This document shows, piece by piece, positions 24,369-32,423 of a stretch of DNA of 64,000 nt. The notes beneath the pieces were generated by a model. It saw only the letters and a list, made by a program, of their open reading frames with translations. It was not told the DNA's origin and searched no databases. The DNA comes from Clostridium sp. 1001271st1 H5 (GTDB taxonomy: Bacteria; Bacillota; Clostridia; Lachnospirales; Lachnospiraceae). The position numbers were made by a program, and so were the translations under genes. The DNA is taken from assembly GCF_005845215.1 (NCBI RefSeq), contig NZ_SPHO01000008.1, positions 1-64,000 of the forward strand, given 5' to 3'. The number at the start of each line of letters is the position of its first letter. Positions within the stretch are counted from its first letter, which is position 1.

Positions 24369-25493
24369 ATGAATCCATTGCTAACAGTTTTTATAATCGG
24401 AGTGTTAGGCTATCTGTTAGGAAGCATCAAGGTAAAAGGGCTGTCTCTGGGAACCTCCGGTGTTCTGATTGTTGCCCTGCTGTTTGGCCATTATGGGATG
24501 GAAATCCCATCTGTCATACGTGAATTCGGCCTGATTTGTTTTGTCACGGCGGTAGGATTTATCGCGGGGCCTGTATTTTTCCGCAATTTTAAGAGCAAGG
24601 CATTGTCCTATGTGGTAATTGGCATCTTAATCATAATTGCCGGGGCGGGAAGCTGTATCCTGGTCATCACCCTTGCAGGGATTCCGACCCCTTTGGCAGT
24701 TGGAATGATGACAGGGGCACTGACAAGCACACCGGGGTTGGCTGCAGCCATCGATGCAACCGGGGATTCCATGGCCTCCATTGGCTACGGAATTGCATAT
24801 CCATTCGGCGTTATTGGAGTGGTGCTGTTTGTACAGCTCATACCGAAGCTGTTAAGTGTGGATATACCGGAGGAAGTTAGAAAATTAAACCATTCCATGG
24901 AAAAGAACGTACATCATGATACATCTGAGAAAAAGCATATAGAGCTGGATGAATTTGGATTCTTCCCGTTTATGATAGCAACCATTGCCGGTATGATTAT
25001 CGGCAGAATTGTCATCCCCCTTCCGGCAGGGGCCAGCTTTACCTTGGGAACCTCCGGGGGACCGCTGTTAGCTGGACTTGTAATGGGGCATTTCATGCAC
25101 GTGGGTCCTGTATCCATATCTGTTCCGAAGCCGACACTGGAGACGCTGCGGGAGTTTGGGCTGGTGTTGTTTCTGATGGGTGCCGGAACCAATGCCGGTA
25201 AAGGATTTGTTGAAATATTAGCCCAGTATGGTGTTGCACTGTTCTTTTTAGGTGCATTGATGACTCTGCTTCCTATGGTGATTGGATACGTACTGGCAAC
25301 CAGGATTTTCTCCATGGATATCCTGAACTCGCTGGGTTCCATATGTGGAGGCATGACCAGCACTCCAGCTCTTGGTACGCTGCTGGCAGTCACAAAGACA
25401 GAGGCAGTGGCAGCCTCCTATGCGGCCACCTATCCTGTTGCCCTTATCTTCGTTGTATTATCAGCACAGTTCATATCCATCTTTTTGATGTGA
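24369..25493 (+). CDS. AspT/YidE-type exchanger (aspartate:alanine exchanger family)
   Basis: A 374-residue membrane protein built of two inverted repeats, each carrying the family signature: GALTSTPGLAAA at about 117-128 and GGMTSTPALGTL at about 340-351. It lacks the central TrkA_C cytoplasmic domain of full AspT (about 540 residues), a known short form. AAE-family carriers exchange amino acids or dicarboxylates, which can drive decarboxylation-linked energy conservation. It starts at ATG behind GGGAGGG. The DUF1622 gene follows by 20 bp. The substrate is unknown; the neighbouring amide-hydrolysing genes suggest an amino acid or its N-acyl form. Confidence 0.8.
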   Translation: MNPLLTVFIIGVLGYLLGSIKVKGLSLGTSGVLIVALLFGHYGMEIPSVIREFGLICFVTAVGFIAGPVFFRNFKSKALSYVVIGILIIIAGAGSCILVITLAGIPTPLAVGMMTGALTSTPGLAAAIDATGDSMASIGYGIAYPFGVIGVVLFVQLIPKLLSVDIPEEVRKLNHSMEKNVHHDTSEKKHIELDEFGFFPFMIATIAGMIIGRIVIPLPAGASFTLGTSGGPLLAGLVMGHFMHVGPVSISVPKPTLETLREFGLVLFLMGAGTNAGKGFVEILAQYGVALFFLGALMTLLPMVIGYVLATRIFSMDILNSLGSICGGMTSTPALGTLLAVTKTEAVAASYAATYPVALIFVVLSAQFISIFLM

Positions 25494-25513
25494 GCAGAAC
25501 CAGGAGGCCCCTC

Positions 25514-25852
25514 ATGTTTTCATTGATTGAAATGATACTTCCGGAGATGATTCATTTTATGGAACTGATTGGGATTGTAATTATTTTTATTGGCGCATCA
25601 AGGGCTTTCCTGCGCTATGCCGGTTCCTTTTTCCAGAGGGATAAGGGGTGTAACATTAAGCTGATGCTTGGGTCGTCCCTGGAGCTGGGGCTGGAATATA
25701 AGATGGGCGCGGAGATTCTGAAAACAGTTCTGATACGTGATATGAATGAGATACTGATACTGGGCTCCATCATAGTATTGAGGGCGCTGCTGTCATTCCT
25801 GATACATTATGAAATGAAGCATGAATCAGTTTATGTTACAGAGGAACAGTAA
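25514..25852 (+). CDS. DUF1622-family small membrane protein
   Basis: A 112-residue protein with two predicted membrane helices (about 12-32 and 75-97). It matches DUF1622 in layout: ELIGIVIIFIGASRAF, then LGSSLELGLEYKMGAEILKTVL, then ILGSIIVLRALLSFLIHYEM. The start is the ATG after AGGAGGCCCCTC; a longer frame upstream has no ribosome site and lies inside the exchanger gene. Function is unknown. Placed 20 bp behind the exchanger, it may be an accessory subunit. Confidence 0.8.
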   Translation: MFSLIEMILPEMIHFMELIGIVIIFIGASRAFLRYAGSFFQRDKGCNIKLMLGSSLELGLEYKMGAEILKTVLIRDMNEILILGSIIVLRALLSFLIHYEMKHESVYVTEEQ

Positions 25853-25860
25853 AAGATTGG

Positions 25861-25912
25861 CATCTATATACCGCAGCATGAACATGAGCTGCAGTATATA
25901 GATGTCACTTTT
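25861..25912 (+). terminator. terminator after DUF1622, facing the malic enzyme gene
   Basis: CATCTATATACCGCAG (25861-25876) pairs with CTGCAGTATATAGATG (25889-25904), one mismatch, followed by a run of six T. It may also end the converging malic enzyme transcript. Confidence 0.8.
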
Positions 25913-25946
25913 TTAGGAAGAGATGAGCCGGATACCGGAAAGCGTT

Positions 25947-27119
25947 TTATATACGGGCAACTCCGCTTTTTTTTGCCGCGTCAGCCACTGCCGCAGCCAC
26001 TGCCTTTCCTACCCTTGCATCAAAAGCAGCAGGAATGATATAGTCTGCAGACAGTTCCTCATCTGAAATCAGGTTGGCCAACGCCTGGGCGGCAGCCATT
26101 TTCATTTCTTCATTGATGTCGCTGGCGCGGACATCGAAGGCGCCGCGGAAGATTCCGGGAAATGCCAGTACATTATTGATTTGGTTTGGAAAATCACTAC
26201 GTCCGGTGGAGATAACTGCCGCCCCTCCTGCCTTTGCATCCTCCGGGAAAATCTCCGGTGTAGGATTCGCACAGGCAAAGATGATGGCATCGTGATTCAT
26301 GGTATGCACCATCTCTGTGGTCACGGTGCCGGGACCGGATACACCGATAAACACATCTGCACCTTTCAGCATATCAGCCAGGGAACCGGCCTTTTTATCC
26401 GGATTCGTGATTTGGGCCATTTCTTCCTTAATCCAGTTAAGGCCATTACGTCCTGCATAAATGGCACCTTTGCGGTCACACATGGTTATATCCTTGAACC
26501 CCGCAGAAAGCAGCAGCCTTGTAATGGCTATGGCAGCAGCGCCGGCGCCGGAGGTGACGATTCTCACATCTTCCTTTTTCTTTCCAACGACTTTCATGGC
26601 ATTGAGCAGACCGGCCAGGGTGATGACGGCAGTGCCATGCTGGTCGTCATGAAAGATGGGTATATCACACCGTTCCTTTAATTTTCTTTCAATTTCAAAA
26701 CACCGGGGGGCAGCGATGTCCTCCAGATTGATTCCTCCGAAACTGCCGGATATCTGGTAGACAGTCTCTACAAATTTGTCCACATCCTGTGTTTTGATAC
26801 ACAGAGGAATGGCATCCACATCTCCGAAAGACTTAAAAAGGACACATTTTCCCTCCATGACAGGCATGCCTGCCTCAGGGCCTATATCCCCAAGTCCAAG
26901 AACGGCGGAACCGTCTGTGATGACCGCGCATAGATTGTGGCGGCGGGTCAATTCATAACTATTATTAACATCTTTTTGAATTGCCAGGCAGGGTTCTGCG
27001 ACACCAGGGGTGTATGCCAGAGATAAATCTTCTTTTGTGGCCACGGGAACAGTGGCTATCATCTCAATTTTACCTTTCCATTCTTTGTGAAGCCGGAGGG
27101 ATTCTTTTGCATAATCCAT
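25947..27119 (-). CDS. malic enzyme (malate dehydrogenase, oxaloacetate-decarboxylating)
   Basis: A 390-residue short-form malic enzyme that turns malate into pyruvate, CO2 and NAD(P)H. Visible landmarks: the tyrosine of LAYTPGVAEPC near residue 32, the KSFGDVDAIPLCIK stretch near 94-107, metal-binding FHDDQHGTAVI near 155-165, and the Rossmann GAGAAAIAITR at about 191-201. It lacks the phosphotransacetylase extension of long MaeB. It is 88 bp behind the YfcC-type carrier in the same direction and may share its transcript, linking the imported compound to a C4 or C3 acid. The cofactor (NAD or NADP) cannot be decided by eye. Confidence 0.9.
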   Translation of the reverse strand: MDYAKESLRLHKEWKGKIEMIATVPVATKEDLSLAYTPGVAEPCLAIQKDVNNSYELTRRHNLCAVITDGSAVLGLGDIGPEAGMPVMEGKCVLFKSFGDVDAIPLCIKTQDVDKFVETVYQISGSFGGINLEDIAAPRCFEIERKLKERCDIPIFHDDQHGTAVITLAGLLNAMKVVGKKKEDVRIVTSGAGAAAIAITRLLLSAGFKDITMCDRKGAIYAGRNGLNWIKEEMAQITNPDKKAGSLADMLKGADVFIGVSGPGTVTTEMVHTMNHDAIIFACANPTPEIFPEDAKAGGAAVISTGRSDFPNQINNVLAFPGIFRGAFDVRASDINEEMKMAAAQALANLISDEELSADYIIPAAFDARVGKAVAAAVADAAKKSGVARI

Positions 27120-27207
27120 ATTAGTTATTCCTTCTTTCTGTTAAGATTTTATTGCTTTATGGCTCCATCGCCTTATGACTCCATGGTTCTGTTGTTTTGC
27201 AGCCTTA

Positions 27208-28608
27208 TTATGACCACCCGATGGTCTGCAGGAGCATAATTGCAACAGCGCCAAACGCCATGAGGGTACATACATACGGTATGATATATTTCATCCATTT
27301 AATATAATTCACGTTTGCAATCATGAGTCCGGAAGCCAGGACCGTGGACATGGGAGTTATGAAGTTGGTCAGGCCGTCCCCTAACTGATAGCAGAGGGAA
27401 AGAATCTGGCGGCTGATTCCCAGAATATCCGCTACAGGTACAAACAGAGGCATCAGTACCGGAATCTTAGCCAGCCCATTGGGCATCAACAGGTTGAAAA
27501 GCGATGTAAATATGAACATGCCGACCGCAGAACCTGCCGTGCCAAAACGTCCGATGAGCTGGACCGCAGCATTTGAGATAGTATTGATAATACTGCTGTC
27601 AGAGAGCACCATCCCGGCCACCCGGCCAAACCCTACCAGCATACATACAGCACCCATATCACCAGCGCCTGTCATGAAACGCCTTGCAAATTCATTGGGA
27701 GTCCATTTGTGGACCAGTGAGACGATGATTGCAGCTCCAAAGGAAAGCCCAATGAGATGTCCCAGACCGAATCCCATGGAGGCGGAGCCAATGGCATAAA
27801 TCACAAATGGAAGAATCAGAAATAATACGGTAAGCACTGCCTTGACGCTGAGGTTTTTCTTCTGGGATAGGTCCAGTTCCTCACCCTCGGCCATATGCTC
27901 GGTTTCCCCCATGATACTCAAAGATGGATTTTTTGATATTTTCTTGCAATAGCGCATGGTATAGAAGATGCAGAATGAGGTGATAATAACCCACAAAATG
28001 GCACGTACAGCCAGGCCGGACATGACAGGCAGACCACACGCTTCCTGCGCCAATACGATGATACCGGTCGTAGGACCTACAGCCTGTCCGCTTATGTATG
28101 GGAGGTAGAAGATTGACATGGCTGCAATACGGTCCAGGTTCAGCCGCTTGACAAAAAGCAGTCCGACGATGATGAAGGTAATCATGGAATCATTGCCTGC
28201 CAGAGTGCCCATGAGGGAAATGAGTATCATGATGACTGGTATCAGTATCGTCATGCCCTTTTCCTGAAGGCGCCACAGGGCATAGTCTATGATTTCTTCT
28301 ACGGAATTACTGGAAATAATCATGTAAATCATACCGCCAATGACCATAATTAGTGCAAACATGTTGCCGGACTGGGCAATTCCGTCGTATAGCATGAACA
28401 AGGCATTTAGAGGGCTGATTGGGTTTTGGTCCACATAATGGAATGACTCCGGCAATACAACCCCGGTTGCTGGGTCCACATCATATACACCAGCGGGAAC
28501 AATATAGGACATAATACACAAAATCACAATTAGGCTTATCATGATAAGCAGTACATGGGGAAATGCCAATTGTCTTTTCTTCTTTGTACCGGCAGCAGTT
28601 TTATTCAT
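27208..28608 (-). CDS. YfcC/DcuC-type carrier
   Basis: A 466-residue, roughly 12-helix carrier of the YfcC family (C4-dicarboxylate anaerobic carrier clan). It has the N-terminal PAGVYDVDPATG-type loop after helix 1, the helix pair with GNDSMITFIIVG near 137-148, and the TSLFNLLMPNGLAKIPVLMPLF motif near 365-386. The start is the ATG of MNKTAAGTKKK, 7 nt after GGAGG; an upstream TTG overlaps the ribosome site and is rejected. Its neighbour is an M20 amidase/peptidase, so the cargo is probably an N-acyl amino acid, dipeptide or basic amino acid. Confidence 0.8.
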   Translation of the reverse strand: MNKTAAGTKKKRQLAFPHVLLIMISLIVILCIMSYIVPAGVYDVDPATGVVLPESFHYVDQNPISPLNALFMLYDGIAQSGNMFALIMVIGGMIYMIISSNSVEEIIDYALWRLQEKGMTILIPVIMILISLMGTLAGNDSMITFIIVGLLFVKRLNLDRIAAMSIFYLPYISGQAVGPTTGIIVLAQEACGLPVMSGLAVRAILWVIITSFCIFYTMRYCKKISKNPSLSIMGETEHMAEGEELDLSQKKNLSVKAVLTVLFLILPFVIYAIGSASMGFGLGHLIGLSFGAAIIVSLVHKWTPNEFARRFMTGAGDMGAVCMLVGFGRVAGMVLSDSSIINTISNAAVQLIGRFGTAGSAVGMFIFTSLFNLLMPNGLAKIPVLMPLFVPVADILGISRQILSLCYQLGDGLTNFITPMSTVLASGLMIANVNYIKWMKYIIPYVCTLMAFGAVAIMLLQTIGWS

Positions 28609-28644
28609 AAGAAAAACCTCCTTCAAAATAAGTTTTATTGTAGA

Positions 28645-29811
28645 TTATATGGTTGCCAGCAGTATCCCAAGTAACTGGGTGCGTTCCGTTAAGGTACGGG
28701 TCAGCATATGCTCATCCGTAGTGTGGATACTGTACATATAGGGGCCGAGTCCATCTACCACCGGGACGCCCAGTTCAGAAAAGAAACCGCAGTCCGCTGG
28801 ATTGGAGGATTTTTCTTCAGGCAGTTCAAGTCCCATAAGTTCGCCGGCACGGCGGATTCGTTCATATAATTTTACGTTCTCATCATTACGGACCATTGCA
28901 GGGAATTCCATCTCAATGGAAGTTTCAATGGTGCAGCCAGGAACAATTCCCTGTTTTGGCAGGTACTCCAGCACATCCTTTTTGGTGCGTTCAAACACTT
29001 CCGGGGAATCAATCGGGACACAGAAGGATGCCTGTGCATAATCAGCCACCACAACCGTATTGCCACCGCCGGAAATGGGCGCCACATTATAGTTCATGCC
29101 GATACTTAAGTCAGAGCGGTCGGTAAGTTTGATAATCAGGTTCGCCAGTTCTCTGACGGCACTTGCACCTACGCCGCCATCAAGACCTGCGTGTGCGGCA
29201 ATGCCGCGGACCACGATTTTTCCAAGAGCCAGGCCGCGCCGTACAGTAAGTATACCATTCTTGTTTCGGGCAGGTTCAAAGCAGATGGCCGCCTCCGCAC
29301 CGGGTGCCTCCCTTTTGAAGATTTGTTTTCCTATGAGTGAACCCACTTCCTCATCGCAGTTAAAGATGATTACGATTTCTTTGTTAGGAAGCAATCCTGC
29401 TTCTTTCATGCTCTTTACCGCGTATAGGATAGTTACGACGCCGCCTTTACAGTCTGCAATCCCCAGGCCATAAGCGTATTCTCCGTCAATGCGGAAGGGA
29501 TGGTCCTCCACACGGTCGTCGAAGAAGGCCGAATCCAAATGCGCATTTAGGATGACCTTGCCATCAGGGCTTTCCGGTTTTAGGCGTGCCACGATGTAGG
29601 TACCATATTCCTCAGAATCAATATGCTCAACATCAGCACCGATTTCCCTTAAAACCTGGTCCACCAATTCGACCACCTTTTTGTTTCCGGCCACGTTCCT
29701 GCTACCGCAGTTGATGCTGCAGAATTTCTGCAGTAACCCCATTTGTGCTTCAAAGCTTTTTTCTGCCCCGGCTTTTGCTGCTGCTACAATTTTCCCATAA
29801 TCATGTTCCAT
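28645..29811 (-). CDS. M20-family metallopeptidase (ArgE/CPG2-like deacylase)
   Basis: A 388-residue cytosolic M20 enzyme. Zinc and catalytic residues can be seen: His and Asp in LNAHLDSAFF (about 83-92), the bridging Asp in GIADCKGG, the Glu pair in DEEVGS, the lid-domain His in RGIAAHAGLDGG. It lacks the long insertions of dipeptidase PepV. Relatives remove acyl or glutamyl groups from amino acids. It is first in an operon with the YfcC-type carrier (36 bp) and malic enzyme and has a strong divergent promoter next to gntR. The substrate is unknown. Confidence 0.88.
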   Translation of the reverse strand: MEHDYGKIVAAAKAGAEKSFEAQMGLLQKFCSINCGSRNVAGNKKVVELVDQVLREIGADVEHIDSEEYGTYIVARLKPESPDGKVILNAHLDSAFFDDRVEDHPFRIDGEYAYGLGIADCKGGVVTILYAVKSMKEAGLLPNKEIVIIFNCDEEVGSLIGKQIFKREAPGAEAAICFEPARNKNGILTVRRGLALGKIVVRGIAAHAGLDGGVGASAVRELANLIIKLTDRSDLSIGMNYNVAPISGGGNTVVVADYAQASFCVPIDSPEVFERTKKDVLEYLPKQGIVPGCTIETSIEMEFPAMVRNDENVKLYERIRRAGELMGLELPEEKSSNPADCGFFSELGVPVVDGLGPYMYSIHTTDEHMLTRTLTERTQLLGILLATI

Positions 29812-29872
29812 AGTACATTCTCCTTTTTGTAATTTAGCTCACTGAGTCACTGGCTCACTTGTTCGCTATTTA

Positions 29873-29900
29873 ATTATACGATATGCCATTGATATGTCAA
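29873..29900 (-). promoter_or_regulatory. promoter of the M20-carrier-malic enzyme operon
   Basis: Minus-strand TTGACA (complement of 29895-29900), 16-bp spacer, TATAAT (complement of 29873-29878). A hairpin AAAAATCAC...GTGATTTTT at about 29931-29949 lies upstream between the divergent promoters. Confidence 0.7.
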
Positions 29901-29991
29901 TAGGGAAAATAAAAAAACAACAAAAATCACAAAGCGACAGTGATTTTTTTGTGCAAGATTTACATAATTTTATTGCAGATAGCCCAAAGAC

Positions 29992-30006
29992 AGACAAAAG
30001 TTGTCT
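29992..30006. promoter_or_regulatory. 15-bp palindrome overlapping the gntR -35 box
   Basis: AGACAA-AAG-TTGTCT is a perfect inverted repeat touching the first base of the -35 box. Size and position fit a FadR-subfamily GntR operator, hence autorepression. Confidence 0.5.
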
Positions 30007-30033
30007 TGACAAATAATTCACCTAATTTATAAT
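30006..30033 (+). promoter_or_regulatory. gntR promoter
   Basis: TTGACA (30006-30011), 16-bp spacer, TATAAT (30028-30033): near-consensus sigma-A promoter. Confidence 0.72.
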
Positions 30034-30067
30034 TAATTATGAAGACATGATACAAGGAGCGTTTGCT

Positions 30068-30826
30068 GTGGAAAAAAATAAAAAGATAAAAAAGACGTCC
30101 GCACCAGAGTTGGTATGCGAGAGAATTCAGGAAATGATTACACAGGGAAACTGGTCCTATGACCAGAAAATCCCTTCTGAAAATGAGTTGGCTGAAAGTT
30201 TTGGGGTTAACCGCCTTACGGTGCGGATTGCGCTGCAGAAATTAAATACATTAGGTATCCTGGATACCAGGGTAGGAGATGGTACATATGTGAGGCGTTT
30301 TAATTTTGACCAGCATATTGAAGATATTGCAGAATTTTATATGACGCCAAAACTTTTGGATGATGTGTTTGAATTTCGTGTTATGATTGAGGTCGAGAGT
30401 GCCAGACTGGCCATTCAGAGATATACCCCGGAAGAACTGGAGGATTTAAGAAAGTATGCAGAACAGTTTGAGACAGCCTTTGATATGTTTTTCCAGCTCA
30501 GGACAAAGTCAAAAAATCTTCAGGAGATTCAGGATGCCTATTCCGCAGTGAATGATATGGACATTGCTTTTCATAGACAGATTTGTGTCATGTCCCATAA
30601 CGATTTAATACTCCATGCCTTTTCTGTGGCAAGACCCGCCATCCGCACATATATGGAGAAGGTTGGGTGGGACAGGATACCTAACATTATGGATGGAACG
30701 GTGAACATGAGTGCCAGACATCATTGGGACATTTATTATGCAATAAAGAATAAAGATTTTAAGACATGCCGCAGGTTGTGTACGGATATGCTGGATTATC
30801 ATATATTAGAGCCGCGGACACTTTAA
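30068..30826 (+). CDS. GntR-family regulator, FadR (FCD) subfamily
   Basis: A 252-residue regulator: N-terminal GntR winged helix (SENELAESFGVNRLTVRIALQKLNTLGIL, DGTYV wing) and C-terminal all-helical FCD domain (EFRVMIEVESARLAI, then NDMDIAFHRQI and the HHWDIYYAI histidine region) that usually binds a metal and a carboxylic acid. I start it at GTG 30068, 8 nt after AAGGAG; the ATG at 30047 would lie only about 7 nt from the transcription start. It diverges from the M20-carrier-malic enzyme operon, its likely target. Its 3' end and terminator are duplicated as a relic near 9735-9824. Confidence 0.88.
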   Translation: MEKNKKIKKTSAPELVCERIQEMITQGNWSYDQKIPSENELAESFGVNRLTVRIALQKLNTLGILDTRVGDGTYVRRFNFDQHIEDIAEFYMTPKLLDDVFEFRVMIEVESARLAIQRYTPEELEDLRKYAEQFETAFDMFFQLRTKSKNLQEIQDAYSAVNDMDIAFHRQICVMSHNDLILHAFSVARPAIRTYMEKVGWDRIPNIMDGTVNMSARHHWDIYYAIKNKDFKTCRRLCTDMLDYHILEPRTL

Positions 30827-30876
30827 GGACAGGAGTGAGGGGAAACCATTGGTTTTCTTTCGCTCCTGTCCTTTTT
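30825..30876 (+). terminator. gntR terminator
   Basis: AAGGACAGGAGTGA (30825-30838) pairs with TCGCTCCTGTCCTT (30860-30873) and is followed by TTTTT; overlaps the gntR stop. Confidence 0.75.
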
Positions 30877-30985
30877 AACCTATCGCAGGACATGACCCGG
30901 AAGATTGGATGATTTGCGGCCGTAAGGGGGCGCTATGCCGCTGATTTACTCCACCTGGGATGTATGGCCTGAACCTGGCCAGAGG
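30877..30985 (-). pseudogene. relic of the 3' end of an iclR paralogue
   Basis: This stretch aligns by eye with 9825-9930, the last about 33 codons of the intact iclR gene. It keeps blocks such as GAAGATTGGAT, TGCGGCCG and CTGGGATGTA, but carries a premature stop and small indels. Only the C-terminal end remains; the rest is replaced by the leader of the MFS gene at 31151. No other gene is seen in 30827-31150. Confidence 0.55.
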
Positions 30986-31150
30986 TTCCTATTTGTTTGC
31001 AGATAAGGATATAATTATCACGGCCCAAAATGCAACAGAATTGCAACAAATAAGCTAATTTTAGGCAGCAGATTCCCTGATTCAGGCTGCTCTCTGATAG
31101 AATGCATTCATAGCGCTATAACACTATAAGAGAAGGGAAGATATAGGTGT

Positions 31151-32392
31151 ATGAAGGGTGAAACATTTAAAAAGTATTTTCTTTTAACCGTAGTTGCACT
31201 GGGGGCAGGGGTGATTTACAAAGTCACCTCCCTGAGAGAGGTGTTCTATGATGCAATGCTGGCTGGATTTCAGATAACCAATACACAGCTTGGGACGTTG
31301 AGTTCTATTTTTGGTACCGTATCTATGATTTGTTATCTGCCGGGAGGAATTTTGGCAGATAAGGTTTCCTATAAAAAATTGCTTGTTTTCTCATTTTTGG
31401 GCAGCGGGGTCCTGACACTGTGGTGCTCGACCATGCCGTCATTCAATATCCTTAAATTGATATTTGGCCTTTTGGGATTTACAACAATTCTTACTTTCTG
31501 GTCGGCATTTGTAAAGACAGTGCGGTCCCTTGGAAGCGATGAAGAACAGGGAAGGATGTTTGGTCTTGCAGAAGGTATCCGCGGAATCAGCGGAATTGTG
31601 GCGAGCTTTGTGGTAGCAGGAATCATTCATGTAGCCGCTACGGAAATCGGCGGAATGAAGGGAACCTTAATATTTTATGGAGCGCTGTATATTATGATAG
31701 GTATCCTTGCAGCGTTTCTTCTTCCAAATGCAGTACAGGCGAAAGAAGAAAAATCCTTTGCCATGGGTGACCTGGTTCTGGCATTTAAGAACAAAGGTAC
31801 ATGGCTGGTATGTGCTCTTGTTTTCTGCTGGTATATGGTTTACTGCGCCACAACCTATGCGATTCCATATCTGACAAACGTATATGGCGCCTCGTCCTCA
31901 GCCATTAGTATATTGAGTGTAATCAGGGCATATGGAATTGGAATCATAGCAGCTCCTGTGGCAGGTTTTCTGGGCGATAAGATGAAATCCTGCTCTAAGG
32001 CACTGAGCTACACTTCGGTTCTTGGAGTCATCATGATGATTATTTATCTGGTTGTACCTGCAAGGCAGGAATTGGTTGCTGTGCCTGTAATTCTTACTTT
32101 GACGTTCAGTTTCCTGGTCTTTGCGGCGCGCGGAATCTATCTCTCTCCCATGACAGAGGCAGGAATTCCCATGGCTCTTACAGGCGCTGCCTCCGGACTG
32201 ATTTCTGTATTGGGATATGCACCGGATACCTTTGCCTATAGCGTTATGGGGTCCTGGCTTGATAAATATCCGGGAGCTCAGGGATATCATTATATATTTA
32301 TTATGTCAGCGGTATTTTTGGTTCTGGCTACTGGCGTTGGACTTTATATTTTCGCCTACGGCAAGAAGTTAAACAGGGCAGAGAAGAATTGA
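31151..32392 (+). CDS. MFS transporter, first of three related copies
   Basis: A 413-residue, 12-helix major facilitator carrier. It opens with IYKVTSLREVFYDAMLAGFQ (22-41) and continues TNTQLGTLSSIFG, a motif shared in weaker form with the proteins at 35808 and 38336. The loop GGILADKVSYKK (about 71-82) is the MFS loop 2-3 signature, and LGDKMKS near 276-282 is the symmetric one. It resembles the YihN/phosphate-sugar-antiporter-like branch, but the substrate is not readable. It is 31 bp upstream of a MalY/PatB-type enzyme, so it probably imports that enzyme's substrate. Confidence 0.85.
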   Translation: MKGETFKKYFLLTVVALGAGVIYKVTSLREVFYDAMLAGFQITNTQLGTLSSIFGTVSMICYLPGGILADKVSYKKLLVFSFLGSGVLTLWCSTMPSFNILKLIFGLLGFTTILTFWSAFVKTVRSLGSDEEQGRMFGLAEGIRGISGIVASFVVAGIIHVAATEIGGMKGTLIFYGALYIMIGILAAFLLPNAVQAKEEKSFAMGDLVLAFKNKGTWLVCALVFCWYMVYCATTYAIPYLTNVYGASSSAISILSVIRAYGIGIIAAPVAGFLGDKMKSCSKALSYTSVLGVIMMIIYLVVPARQELVAVPVILTLTFSFLVFAARGIYLSPMTEAGIPMALTGAASGLISVLGYAPDTFAYSVMGSWLDKYPGAQGYHYIFIMSAVFLVLATGVGLYIFAYGKKLNRAEKN

Positions 32393-32423
32393 TGAACTAC
32401 ATAAAATAAAGGAGGATTCATTT

